DNA from: Neckera pumila
Lineage: Eukaryota; Streptophyta; Bryopsida; Hypnales; Neckeraceae
NCBI GenBank assembly: GCA_963969595.1
Contig: OZ018411.1
Coordinates: 5,024,501 to 5,088,500, forward strand
Reading direction: 5' to 3'
Length of the DNA stretch: 64,000 nucleotides
Of this stretch, positions 44,851-55,831 are shown piece after piece; position 1 is the first letter of the stretch; the number at the start of each line of letters is the position of its first letter. A model generated the notes under the pieces. That model searched no databases. It saw only the letters and a list, made by a program, of their open reading frames with translations, and was not told where the DNA came from. The translations under genes were made by a program, and so were the position numbers.

Positions 44851-46224
44851 TCTTTTTTACTTCAAAAATTCAAAAACTACTTCTACTTTGATCTTTTTGT
44901 TTTTCACTTTTACTCTAGATTGTAAAATCCTAAAAAATTCTATTAGGTAATTTTCTATTTTTTCCTTTCTACTTTTATTACTATTTTTTATTCAAGATAA
45001 ATGTTGGTAATTTCTAATATGGTAAATCTTTTAAAATTACTTAAAATTTTTACTTACTTGAATTACTTTTCTATCGGAAATTTTAAAACTCCTTGGTGAA
45101 TTGTTTTTGGATGATTCCTTCTAAACTATTCTTAATTTCTACTTAAACCTGACACCCTTGTATAATTTGGAATTTTTATCTTATTCCTAATTGCAAATGT
45201 TTCCTAGAAAGCTATTCAAATTTTCTATCTAATTCTAAATTTCAATTCTTATTTATTGTGATTCTTTGTGTTCTAGCTTGCATTCCAACTCCTTAATTCT
45301 ACAACGTTAATCCTAATTAACAATCCTAATTTAATTCACTAATTTGCACAATTCACTAATAAAAAAAACAGTGAAAGAAAGGATTTTCAAGAACTTACTC
45401 CAAAAATCGTAGGTTCGATGATGCCATCCTTGTTCACCGTCATTGTGATCTTGTTGTAGTCGAACGTAGTGTCCATGTTTTCTTTTCTTTTCTTCAAGAT
45501 GAAAAAAAATCAATTCTTTTGTATCTTTTTCTTTTCTTTTCTTTTTCTTTACAATTTTTTCTTCTTTTGTGATATTTTGAAAATAAATCTAATCCTATCA
45601 AATCTAATCTAATAGGATTTTTGCTAATGGCTCAAAAGTCAACCAAACTTAAAAATAAACTTGTCAAGATTTTCCCACTAATACTAATTTGAGAACTTCT
45701 CCCAAAGTCAAACTATTCTTTATTTGTTTTTTCCTCCTTCTTTTTCTTCCAATCTAGTAAAAAACGTGGCTGATAAGTCAATCATGCTTGGTTAGGAGCC
45801 TAATATTAACTTTGGTATTTTCTCCACAACTCGACTTCTATATCTCCCTAATCCCCAATTGGGTGTCTAGTTTTTTCCAACAATTTGGAATTGAGAGTTT
45901 GTATATGAGAGCTCGAATAGTTTTAGCTGGAGTTGTGATCACCAAAGCTTAGAAGACTAAAAATTGAGTTTTGTTCACAAAGAACCAGAGAACCAGAGGT
46001 GATAAGTTTTTTATCGTATGCCTGGTTAATCAAGCAGTCTGTTGACTTAAGTGACTAGACACTTTTGTTCATTGATCCTAACTGGCTCCCAATCCAAGGG
46101 AAGTCTGGGCTAATAACTCTCAGCCTGTGGCCCTTCTGATTTTGAATTTCTTGCAAGTACGCTCTCTGTTCTGGCTCTCTCCACCTTCTCTGATTTGGTC
46201 TGAAAATTCTCCTTTGAAATTTGG
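44851..46224. other. Intergenic, no gene recognised
   Basis: AT-rich with a pyrimidine run (TTCTTTTCTTTT type) near 45478-45560. No gene or transposon end recognised apart from the hAT target at 46225. Confidence 0.4.
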
Positions 46225-46232
46225 GTTCCCAC
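46225..46232. repeat. 8-bp target-site duplication of the hAT element, left
   Basis: GTTCCCAC, repeated exactly at 51095-51102. Eight bases is the diagnostic length for hAT insertions. Confidence 0.92.
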
Positions 46233-46649
46233 CAATGAACGGGGAGTTCTGTGGGCCAAACAGTCAATTTCCGTTAGACTTTCATCCCTCCCGGTAATTT
46301 TAAAAATTGGCCGGAAGTGTGCCGGAAGGTTGCAAAATTGGCCGGTCAATTTCCTAAGAATTTTTTTTTGCCCGGTAGCATTGCCGCCATTGTCCAGTTC
46401 CAGTCGGAAATTTTCCTTCAGAGTCAAAATCTGTTCGGTTGTAATTTTTTGGGATTTTTGTCTTTATTCTTGAAGTGGCTTTATTTTGCTTAAAATGGCT
46501 TCATAAGCATTATCCCTGGCAGGATTTGAACCTGGCATTGCCCCTACCAACTTAGGGCCAGGGATTCAGCCTTCTGAAAATGCACCAATCTAGAAGAAGG
46601 TTGATGCATTTTTAGGAGGCTGGTTAGTACGACATGCCCACAACATTCA

Positions 46650-46936
46650 CATTTACAAGAATCAAACAACATGATTAAAAAAAATGGGGAGAGGAGTGAA
46701 AACAAGCCATCATTTACAAGAATCAAACAACATGAGCAAAAAAAATGGGAAGAGGAGTGAAAACAAGCCACCATTTACAAGAATCAAACAACATGAGCAA
46801 AAAAAATGGGGAGAGGAATGAAAACAAGCCATCATTTACAAGAATCAAACAACATGAGCCAAAAAAATGGGGAGAGGAGTGCAAACAAGCCACCATTTAT
46901 AAGATTCAAACAACATGAGCAAAAAAATGAATACAA
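46650..46936 (+). repeat. 61-bp minisatellite inside the hAT element
   Basis: Four full units (46650, 46711, 46772, 46833) and a partial fifth from 46894. Each starts CATTTACAAGAATCAAACAA and ends AACAAGCCA(C/T). It lies directly beyond the transposase stop codon. Confidence 0.93.
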
Positions 46937-46968
46937 ATCACAAGAAGCTATGAACACAACGGTGTCCC

Positions 46969-49240
46969 CTATTGGTGCACATCTTCATGCATTGAAGATG
47001 CATTGCTTGCACTAGGGCCCGGGGCTGAATTAGACAAGTAAGTAGAAGGATTAGCATAAAGATACTTATATTTGGTTTCATGCTTCCACAAAGGTATGGC
47101 ATCGTGCACTATACCATCATACTCATCATCCGGTCCCTCTAAAGCAACTCTAAGCAAAGCCTCCAAGTTTTTGCTTCCCAATCGGTTCCTAACACGAGTT
47201 TTAATTAAATTTTGAATGCTGAAAGCTCTCTCGCAGGTAGCTGTGCAAACACATTGTATTCTACCTATATCAGCAAGGACAAGCAGATTTGGATACCGGA
47301 TTTGTAGGGCATGATTCCAAGTGATCATGCCCCACAAATCCCGAAAGGTTTTGTCCCCCCATTCAGTGGTGCATTGCAATTTAAAAGACAGAAATTCTCG
47401 CTTACAAGCCTGCACATCAAGGAGGGGGGGAAAGGCAAAACCTGAATGTGATCGGTCCTCCCCATACAGCTGCAGCAGTCTATCCAACTCAGAGACACCC
47501 CAACTCTGCAATCCGACTTGCTTGGACGGCATGTTAGAAGGGTTAAGTACCTTGAAGCAAGAAATCAGGTCATTGTCTTGAAACGAAGCTTCCAAACCCT
47601 CACAGACTGCTTCAGTGAATGAACGCTGAAATTGGAGAGCTTCCTCTAAGTCAGTTCCTAGTCTAGACCTAGACATTTCGATATCATGAAACATATTCCC
47701 CCGTATTTGGCTTGAAAACTTCCTTAGATGACCCCCAAAAGGGCCATACTCAGGAATCACATGAAACCCTGTGCTCTCATTAAAAGTGTCAGCATTCAAA
47801 TCTGTATTTTCCACAATGAAGAGCATTCGAATTTGAGCTATCTCTGTGCGCACTATGCTGCCTATACAGGTGACATCCACAAATTTACATTGGAAGACTT
47901 TAGACAACATAGCCAAGGACTTCAAAATGTCAGCAAGAAAGAACAAAATGTAAATGACTTTGAACTGGGATAGCTTTCCTAAAATTGGTGCAGCCTTACC
48001 TGAATCGTTGTCCTTCACATCACGAAAGTAACACAAGACAGACTCTAATGAGTCACACAAAGTACTCACCGCTTGCCAACGAGATAGCCACCTTATTTTG
48101 TGGTAGCGTTTCATACATTTCTATGCATCAAAAAGCTCCTCTTGCAAGGCAGCCAAAGTCTGCTTCCGCTTAGACGATTTGGAGAAGAAAGCAGCAACTG
48201 AATTCAAGAGGGAATCAATTTCACCTGAAATCACCTTGCAAGCGGGTGACTTCGCAGCATCAAGGGCCGCCAAATTTGTGCGGTGCGCCACACAGTGAAC
48301 AGCAAGCAAGTAAGGGTTTACTTCTTTTTTTAGTCGGGTAGCCACTCCAATTTGAGAGCCTGTCATTGTGCTAGCGCCATCGCTGCCGAAGCCCAAGAAC
48401 TTCCGCAGGTCCAAGTTCCACGATCGCAAAGCTGCAACCAGCAGTTGGTAGATGGTGCCAGCATCCTTCTTTCCACCTTCAATTGGCAATAGGCCCAAGA
48501 AAACACTCACCGGTAGGCCCTCCTCAATAATGGTGGCAAACACCACAAGGTGCCCTGTGACACTGATATCGGTAGATTCGTCTATCATCACACCAAAAAA
48601 CGGTGAATTTCGAACACGATTCAAGATCTGCTTCTGAATCACAATTGAAATGCATAAAATGAGATCGGCACATGCTTTTTCGTCATGATACAAAGATAAG
48701 GTCATCGGAGCTTTAACACTTACCAACAATTTACATAAAGAGGGGAATTTAGAGTAGGGTAAAGAGTTCTTCCCCAAGAAATACGCAGCCCGCAACAAAG
48801 ACGCCACAGCCTCATCACACGCTCTCTGGCCGCTGAAAATAGCTTTCTCCATCACCTTCCCGCCACTCTGCAATGCCCATGCAAGGCGTCTGTGCTCATT
48901 GGAGCGGGCGTGATCTTGGTAAGCACTTACTTACCTTCAAATTTTTGGAGCCGTCTTTGGCATACGACGATCGCCCGCCTTTGTCCTTGCAAACCTTGCA
49001 AAACACCCTCCCGACATTAGCATCAAATTGCAGCCATTCGAATTGCAAGAGCCACTGGTCCTTCCACAAACTTTGAGCAAGCTCTGCTTCTGAAGGAGGA
49101 GCAATTCGATCCACCGCTGAAGCAGCAGTAGTTCCAATAGAAGAATCATTCTCAGACCCCGAGGACGCCAGATTCACAACCTCTATTTCCCTGGACTTGG
49201 AAAAGTAATGGTCCCTCAAGGACCTTTGGCGTTTAGACAT
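46969..49240 (-). pseudogene. hAT transposase (TTF-type zinc finger, DUF4371, hAT dimerisation), two lesions
   Basis: About 755 residues from ATG at 49240 (MSKRQRSLRDHYF) to TAG at 46969. An acceptor-like TTTGCAG lies just upstream, so a 5' leader intron is likely. The N-terminal zinc finger has FCKVCKD and, further on, the QDHARSNEH histidines. The catalytic domain shows MIDESTD and GFGSDGASTMTG, followed by the CVAHRTNLAALDA C-x2-H motif. The C-terminal dimerisation block has ERAFSIQNLIKTRVRNRLG. A 4-bp tandem duplication (ACTTACTTAC at 48925-48934) shifts the frame after the zinc finger, and a TAG at 48121-48123 interrupts it between DUF4371 and the C-terminal half. Everything else is open, so the copy died recently, or the locus could move if another copy supplies transposase. 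Confidence 0.9.
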
Positions 49241-49876
49241 CAACCCTGCTGTCCCTGATTTCCTGCAAACAAAACCCAAAAAATAAGACATGAATCACAA
49301 AGCAACTGAAACTTGAAAGTACTCAGCAGTAAAACATAAACCCTACAAACCTTGCTCACAAAACACAAATGCAAACATTCCTCAACATCAGCAAGAACCT
49401 AAACCCTAAACCCTTCCAGCAACACTTCAAGCTTGAATTTCCACTTCTAGGAATCTCACATGTTTTCCTTGTTTGAGCCTTTGTCGTTCTAATTTCAGAA
49501 GTTCCGCTGTACATTGACTACATGCAGAAATGAACTAACTAAGACGAAAAATCCCAAAAAGGACCACAGACTTACATACCTTAACCCTAAACCCAACACT
49601 GACTGCCGTTCAATCGCATTGCAAGACAACGACTGACTAAGCCAGTACAAAAAGAAGCCCAAAAGCAATGCAAAAAAAAACGATTTAGGAATGAAGTAAT
49701 GTGGATTGTGGAAAAAAAAACTTACCCAAGAAAGGCAGGAATCGCCGCTCGTCCGCAGCCGCTCGCCAGGGAACCAAGAACCCAAAAATACAAGAACACA
49801 CGACTGACACGAGCCCAGGAATCGCCGCTCGCCAGGGAAGTTCCGAACCACGCCGGTCGAAAGTCGAAACTCGAGA

Positions 49877-49980
49877 TTGTCGCCAGGAGCCCAGCTGCCC
49901 AATCACCGCAAGCCGATCGAAACTCAAAACTGTCGCCAGGAGCCTAGCTGCCCAGTCACCGCGAGCGCGCCAGTCGCCAG
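49877..49980 (+). repeat. Two-copy tandem repeat in the hAT 5' region
   Basis: GTCGCCAGGAGCC(C/T)AGCTGCCCA recurs about 59 bp apart, followed by ATCACCGC or GTCACCGC. A related CGCCGCTCGCCAGGGAA motif occurs twice at 49740-49840. Confidence 0.6.
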
Positions 49981-50199
49981 TCGCGCCACAGAGTTTTCAC
50001 AAATCGTGCATTCGCGGCGCCACAGAGTCACGTCCTGCACTCCTGCACACTCTGCTGAAATTGGTTTTAAGATTTTCTGCGGCAAGATGATCAGTGAATT
50101 TTTGCTGGAGGGAGTGACGGTGCGAAGCAATCGAAGCCCTGAACCGCGAGCAAAGGAGAAAAATTGCTCAAAAATGCGATCGATCGAGGAGAGGAGGGC

Positions 50200-50560
50200 G
50201 TGCCGCAGCGACTGAAACTGAAACTTCAGAGCGACCGACTTCAAGAGCGACCGACTTCAAGAGTGAGAAGTTGAGAACTGAGAAACTGAGCGACCGACTT
50301 CAAGAGCGATTGAAACTTGAGAGCGACCAACTTCAAAGAGCAATTGAAACTTCAGAGCGACCGAGAAGTGAGAAGTGAGAAATTGTCCGAGAAATTGAGA
50401 AGTGAGAATGGTGCAGCACTGCAGCCTCACAGACGACACAGAGTCACGTTCAATCGTTCATTGTCTCTGAGAGCCGTTGTGAGTTTGTGACTTGTGACTG
50501 TTGTGACTTGTGAGAGACTGAGAGTGAGTCTGTGAGAGACTGAGAGTGTGACTGTGTAAG
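50200..50560 (+). repeat. GAGCGACC and GTGAGA-rich low-complexity repeats in hAT 5' region
   Basis: GAGCGACCGACTTCAAGAG and variants recur about six times between 50228 and 50370. They are followed by GAGAAGTGAGAA and then GTGACTTGTGA and GAGACTGAGAGTG runs to 50560. Non-coding. Confidence 0.65.
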
Positions 50561-51094
50561 ACGGGCAGACGACTGACGGCAGTGACGGCTGACGGCTCGC
50601 CCTAAACCCTAAGTCCCTATTTCCTAACCCTGTTTTTGAATCCTTAAGCAGTTAAGCACTGTAAAGACATAATTAATAAAAGAGTTAGTTGGTCTGCGAG
50701 TTAAAGGGGAAGTTAGTGAGTCTGAGAGTATGAGGTACTGAGGTATCCTAGGTTTTGTAACTTTTACAGTTGTACTCTACTACTCTTGTAGTCTTGTACT
50801 CTTATTACTTGTATAGCAAAAGTAAAAAAAAACAAAAAACTACTATATAAAAAATTTCCTACAAAGTATAATCTTGGCCGGCTAAAAACCGGATTTATGA
50901 ATTTTGAATCGGTAATTTTCCGACATGCTCATAGGATGGACGGCAAAATGCCGACATTTTATTTTCCTAACCGGTCCATTTCCGAAAATCTTTTTTTTCA
51001 TCCGGAACCTCTGCCGAAACTTTTCTATCTCAACCGGAAATTTTCAAAATCAACCGGCTAGGATGTAACTAAATGCGGTACTCCCCGTTCATTG

Positions 51095-51102
51095 GTTCCC
51101 AC
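51095..51102. repeat. 8-bp target-site duplication of the hAT element, right
   Basis: GTTCCCAC, the partner of 46225-46232. Confidence 0.92.
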
Positions 51103-51524
51103 AGCACAAGGGTGAGAAAAAAATTTTGAAAAAATAACAAAAGAAATCAAAACTTGGGACCCAGCGGGTATCTTCCTAATGATTTCAGATTTGAACTGAT
51201 GTATACCGTAGGTGTAGGGCAGCTTCGCCTAAAAATAATTCAGAAAAATCATGGCGAAATATTTTGAAAATTATGCTGAACATTTGGCAAAAAATAATAA
51301 AATTAAATGAAAGAAATGGTGAAATATTTAGAATTTACATGAGCAAAAAACTAAATAAATTTAGACTTCAAAGTGAACACAAAGTCCTTGTGCCATTTAC
51401 CATCAAGAAATTTTTTGATGACAATGTGAAGGTACTACCTCAATTACCTCAATGACATTCTATGAGAATAAAGGGTGGAGAAGTTATTTTTATAATGAAA
51501 TCCGTTGTCTATTATGAATTTTCA

Positions 51525-52025
51525 AAGGGTATGGGACAATTTGGAGAGGAGAGTTTGACTACTCATTGTCAAAACGTAAGAATTGTGTTCAATGTAGAAC
51601 TTTAGTCCTCATTTAGGCATAGTAGAATACTCTTTTTCAAAAAACTTTGAACTAATAAAAGATGATAAATCAAGCCAAATTTGATCTCCAAAAACCCGTT
51701 TGTAATTTTGAGCCTCCAATCAAAAGTTATTGGCAAAATTCAGAGGGGATGTTTGAATTGTCAAATAAAATGTCCTTTCCAACCCCTTCATGAATTTTGT
51801 CATAACTTTTGATTGGAGGTTCATAATCTCAAACGGATTTTTGGATATCAAAGTTAGTTTGATTTAGCAACTTTTATTAGTTCAAAGTTTTTTGAAAAAG
51901 AATATTTTATTATGCCTAAATGAAGTCTGAAATTCTATTTTGAACACAATGCCTACTTTTCACTTGACTATGAGTCCTCATTTACATATCCCTTATGGGT
52001 TGTTCTACCTCCTACCATCCTAAAT
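51525..52025. repeat. Foldback (palindromic) repeat, first copy
   Basis: The left arm has CCTCATTTAGGCATAGTAGAAT and AAAAAACTTTGAACTAATAAAA. The right arm has the inverse, TTTTATTAGTTCAAAG and TATGCCTAAATGAAG. A central TCAAAAGTTATTGGCAAAATT pairs with TTTTGTCATAACTTTTGA. The outer limits are approximate. It is related to 55832-56409. Confidence 0.75.
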
Positions 52026-52138
52026 GTATAAAGAGCTTGTGTGCTCACTCCCTTACACACTTTGAGTGGCTTTAAAAGTTGTACAAAAGATTTATGTATG
52101 GGGGCAAGAATTGTATTAGCGTAGAAAACCTAGGTTAA

Positions 52139-53064
52139 CCCCTAAAGGCCCAAGGCCTTTTCTCTGCCAAAAAACACCCAAAACTGCCATTTTTTAGCAA
52201 AGAGTGAAGAAAAAATTAAAAATGTTTTTCTTGCACATCTAACCATAGGATCTTACACCTAACTAGTATAAGAATGTGTGAAAAAAAATTCAGAATTTTT
52301 GACCGCATAGATTGCAAGATATTTGCATTTGAAGTGAAAAAAACAAAGTTTTCAGCACATTGTGGGATTGGATTTTTTGACTTTGAACATTTTTAGCTTA
52401 AAATTTTTGCTTTACAGAGTTTTGAGCTTTAAATGTTTATAGTGGAGAATTGAGTTGACAATCTACCAAAAAAAAAAAAATTCAAAAAATCTTAATTTTC
52501 ATTATTAAAAAAATTGTTGAGTAGAATTACGTACGAGATAGAAGGAAAATCTAAAATATTCATATATTTTAGATGGAATCAAAATGCACTAATCCCAATG
52601 GTGAGATTGTTCTAGCAAGTAAATTGAACCATGCCAAAAAAAAAATTTGAAAAATTTGAAAAATTTCATTAAAAAATGAGTCCTACAAGTTATTTTTTTT
52701 AAAAAGATGCTCTAACTACCCGTAAAACAAGAATGTCCATAACTTTCTCATAACATATCCAAATGAAATGAATCAAAGCTTTCCGGATAGACAAAAACAT
52801 AATCTATGGGGAAAAAAATTTGAAAACAAAAAAAAAAATTTTTTTGCAAAATATTTTTTGCTGCCCACTCTCCCCTGTTTTGAGCTTATTTGGGCATAAC
52901 TTTTTTTTCCGGGCACTGATTGAAAAAAAAATTATACTCCCACAAAGCTTATCAGTTTTTCTATCTTCTAAAAAAGTTTCAAAAAATCAGGACAAAATTT
53001 CAGCCCGTAGGTACCTGCCCGAAATCCCACTTGTCCGTTGAACGGACACTTGGGCCTTCAGGGG
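52139..53064 (+). mobile_element. TTAA-flanked piggyBac-like element, copy D
   Basis: 926 bp, flanked by TTAA at 52135-52138 and 53065-53068. The left end is CCCCTAAAGGCCCAAGG. The right end in reverse complement is CCCCTGAAGGCCCAAGT. The hairpin TGTCCGTT-GAACGGACA lies 15-20 bp inside the right end. Non-coding. It has the best-preserved ends of the family. Confidence 0.8.
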
Positions 53065-53464
53065 TTAAAGGTTGGATGAAAGGCGAAACTACAAATATTC
53101 AATTCTCCAAGAAGTCGAATTTCTAAAAATTCCTTTTTGATATGGTGAACATTAAATTTTCAAATTAATTAATTATTTGCCTTGGCAGTGGGCGAAGCTG
53201 CCCTACACCTACAATATGATGGTAACCAACCTGGTTGATCAAGCAATGTGCCAAATCAAGCGACCTGCCAACTGGCTTCGACCTGCCCTTGCTGCTCAGC
53301 TGGCTGGCTCGATAGTTGTTTTGGTTTTTTCGGAATTCTAGTTCTGATTTCCAGTCTAAACTTTTTAGCCGTTGCTTAGCAAACTTTCGGAATTCCAATC
53401 TAAACTTTTGGGATTTAACCCCAAACTTGGGTCTCCTTTGGAGGCCCCTTAACAAAATAAAAAG

Positions 53465-53605
53465 ACGGAAATTCTAACCAGGGGCAAAGCTTCGTCGTCC
53501 GAGGGGTTAGCCCCAAAATTTTAACACTAAAAAATTTAGTCCAAGAGCGAAGCTTCGCCGTCCGGGGGGTTTAGGCCCGAATTTTGGCAAATATTCACTA
53601 GAGAG
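53465..53605 (+). repeat. Two-copy tandem repeat with GCGAAGCTTCG palindromes
   Basis: Units near 53481 and 53545 contain G(C/A)(G/A)AAGCTTCG(T/C)CGTCCG followed by GGGTTTAGGCCC or GGGTTAGCCCC and AATTTT. Non-coding. Confidence 0.6.
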
Positions 53606-55664
53606 TTAGTAATAAGTAAGAGGTTTGGATCTCACCCAAATCACTCCAAATAACATAAACAACACTTTAAACCATGACTTCCAATGTCTAGGCTTCAGGG
53701 AAAATTTGCAACAACCAAAGGTGTGAAATTTCTTGCCAAAAAAGCTCAATTGGAAGTTTGTTAGTACTCCACAAAGACTCAAAACACAACAACACTTATT
53801 TCAAAACAAAATCCAAGGAGTTCTAACTAACAACAGTGCCAGGATTTGGCTACAATGTCCTTAGGGTTAGTACCAAAAGAAAAACGCAATAAAAATGCCA
53901 ACCAATGCAAAGTTAGTTCAAACTTGTTTGAAAATACAAAAAAAACAAGCCAAGGACAAAGGAACCCCCACGTCCTTTGTAATGAGCTCAAAGACACCAA
54001 GGTATGCTTGAAAACACAAAGAATTCTTGAATTGAAATGAAAACAAAGAGATTTTGGCAAAATACCAAAATTCTCAACAACGTGGCCGCATATGGTGCAA
54101 CTTAACAAAATGCAAAAGGAGTGCAAAGACAGGGGAAGGGGAGGCCTTATATACTTGCTCAAGGCCTCACTTTCCACCCAATTTCCTAATTCTACTTCTA
54201 AGTAAATTAAAATTTATTTAATTAAAATTCTACATTACTATTGTGATTGCTCTAACTTTTGAAGAAATGCTCCAAACTCTAAACCAATTCCGCCATTGTC
54301 TTCAGCAAACCCAAATTAGTCCACAAGGCCCCTTCACTTCATCCCCAATTTCCAGGCCCTTTAGTAGGTTAAAACCAACATTTAGCGTATCGCTAAAAAG
54401 GGTAAAAAACCAATTGTTGGAGATAATTTTGTTTTTAAGTTTTAACTGGCCAGAATTGTCGATGAGGTCCAAGACAGTAAGAAAAGAGTCCAAGTTGACT
54501 CCAATTGGAAATCGGGAGCTCTTGGTGTGCTTGTCAACGTAATGAATGTTTTAAAATCCGTTAAAAATCCATTAGCGCCGCCATTTCTAGTACTTGTCGG
54601 GGTCGGAATGTAATGGAATTTGGTCTGGCGCTTTATTAGCACTAAAAATTCTATCATAATTTTTAGTGGGATTTTACCACCACTTTGGGATTTTCTAGGA
54701 ATTTACTAATGCGTAAAAACACAGTTGATTTTTCAGGGAGTCATTTATGCAATTTGAAAAATTACGAAACTTTTTGAGTAACCTCTAGGAAGTTCTCAAG
54801 TGCCATGTACAAGCTTACAACTGTCTTTGCACTAATCAAGGGAGTGTTTATTTTAGTACCTTCTAGTTTAATTTCCACCCGGGGGGAGAATCATTCTGGA
54901 TATAGGGTTAATTCCCTCTCGGGAAGGAATTGTTCTTGGTCAAGGGAATCTAACAATCAAGCTTCATTGTTACGCTCCTGGTAGGTATCTTGTTCAAAAC
55001 CGTGGTTCTTTGCTCGTGGACTGCTCATAATCTTGGTTTATGATTTTACTTGCATTGTCACATGATTTTTTCCTATCTTCTATTCTTTATCCTAAGTATT
55101 TCACATGCCCTTCAAAAGTCTATTTCTAGGTGGTTCTACAGTTTGGCCATCAAGCTTAATACCATCTCAACCTTCAAATATCCTCTCAAACGCTTAAATA
55201 GACTTATTATTAATTTATAAAAGTAATTAGAGTGGTTTTGAGCTTCTTGGTCAAATTATACCGCATTTGTAGGGATTTCTTCCAAATGTCATGTGAATAT
55301 ACTTATACTATCTTTTTAACCCTAATTAACCATAAATTTGAGCAAAAAGCAAAAAAAAGAAAATTCTAAGGTTCAAGTGCCAACTTGGGGGCTCACATGT
55401 ACCTACATACAATGTGTCATTATCTGCATATTTGTGAATTTTCATCCCCACATAGCATTTAGTAGCATAGTGGTGGGTTGCCTTTCTCCGGACGAAATAG
55501 TGGAATATATTCCACACCATCATTAGCTAATTTACACATGTCACTTTTGTCAGAGAACAAGTCAGCTGGCTACAGTTGTACAATGTATATTAAAAATTAA
55601 AACAAAACCATAGTTCATACACCCATTAAACCAAACACACCATAACCAACGTTCTACACCCATA
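53606..55664. other. Intergenic, no gene recognised
   Basis: Open frames such as 53827-54177 (-) show no recognisable domain. A TATATA-like box near 54148 is unsupported. No known repeat identified. Confidence 0.4.
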
Positions 55665-55819
55665 CATTGAGTGTTTTGAAAACTCAAAATATAATTGATT
55701 TGTATGAATGCAAGCCAATAGTTTGGTTCATTATTTTTTAAATTAAAATAAAATAAAATAATGAACCAAACAATTGGCTTGCATTCATACAAAACCAATT
55801 ATGTTTTGAGTTCTCAATG
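55665..55819. repeat. 155-bp hairpin repeat
   Basis: Arms of about 65 bp pair. The left arm has TTTGTATGAATGCAAGCCAA and GTTTGGTTCATTATT; the right arm has AATAATGAACCAAAC and TTGGCTTGCATTCATACAAA. The loop is TA-rich. It sits directly beside the larger foldback at 55832. Confidence 0.85.
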
Positions 55820-55831
55820 GAATAGAAAGTT

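Larger units (their letters stand above)
46233..51094 (-). mobile_element. hAT DNA transposon, near full length
   Basis: 4862 bp. Perfect 15-bp inverted ends CAATGAACGGGGAGT lie at 46233-46247 and, in reverse complement, at 51080-51094, flanked by the identical 8-bp GTTCCCAC. Subterminal regions on both sides are rich in CCGG and CCGGAAATTT motifs, typical of transposase-binding repeats in this superfamily. One transposase reading region (46969-49240, minus) has two lesions. The 3' side carries a 61-bp minisatellite. The long 5' side (49241-51094) is GC-richer, with local tandem repeats. Confidence 0.93.
51208..53212. repeat. 22-bp inverted repeats enclosing 2 kb
   Basis: A perfect inverted pair, TAGGTGTAGGGCAGCTTCGC plus one base at each end, lies at 51208-51229 and 53191-53212. 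The enclosed DNA holds the foldback element and TTAA-element copy D. No matching target duplication was seen outside. Confidence 0.7.

Noticed and set aside
46650..46936. Direct repeats that might suggest a CRISPR-like array
   Set aside because: The units are contiguous 61-bp repeats without spacers, inside a eukaryotic hAT element.
48121..48123. Idea that UAG is a sense codon in this genome, since UAG interrupts Copia, hAT and the 22771 relic
   Set aside because: The hAT transposase and the coiled-coil gene also end with TAG as true stop codons, and TGA stops also occur in the broken copies. Nuclear plant genes use the standard code.
48915..48940. GTAAGTAAGTGCTTAC in the hAT gene as a tiny intron
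   Set aside because: The candidate intron would be under 25 nt, too short for plant splicing; a 4-bp duplication is simpler.
49495..49902. 135-codon minus-strand open frame upstream of the hAT transposase
   Set aside because: It lies in the repeat-rich 5' region, has no transposase motif and is not in frame with the transposase.
53827..54177. 116-codon minus-strand open frame
   Set aside because: Phe/Leu-rich, no domain, in AT-rich DNA; looks like chance.
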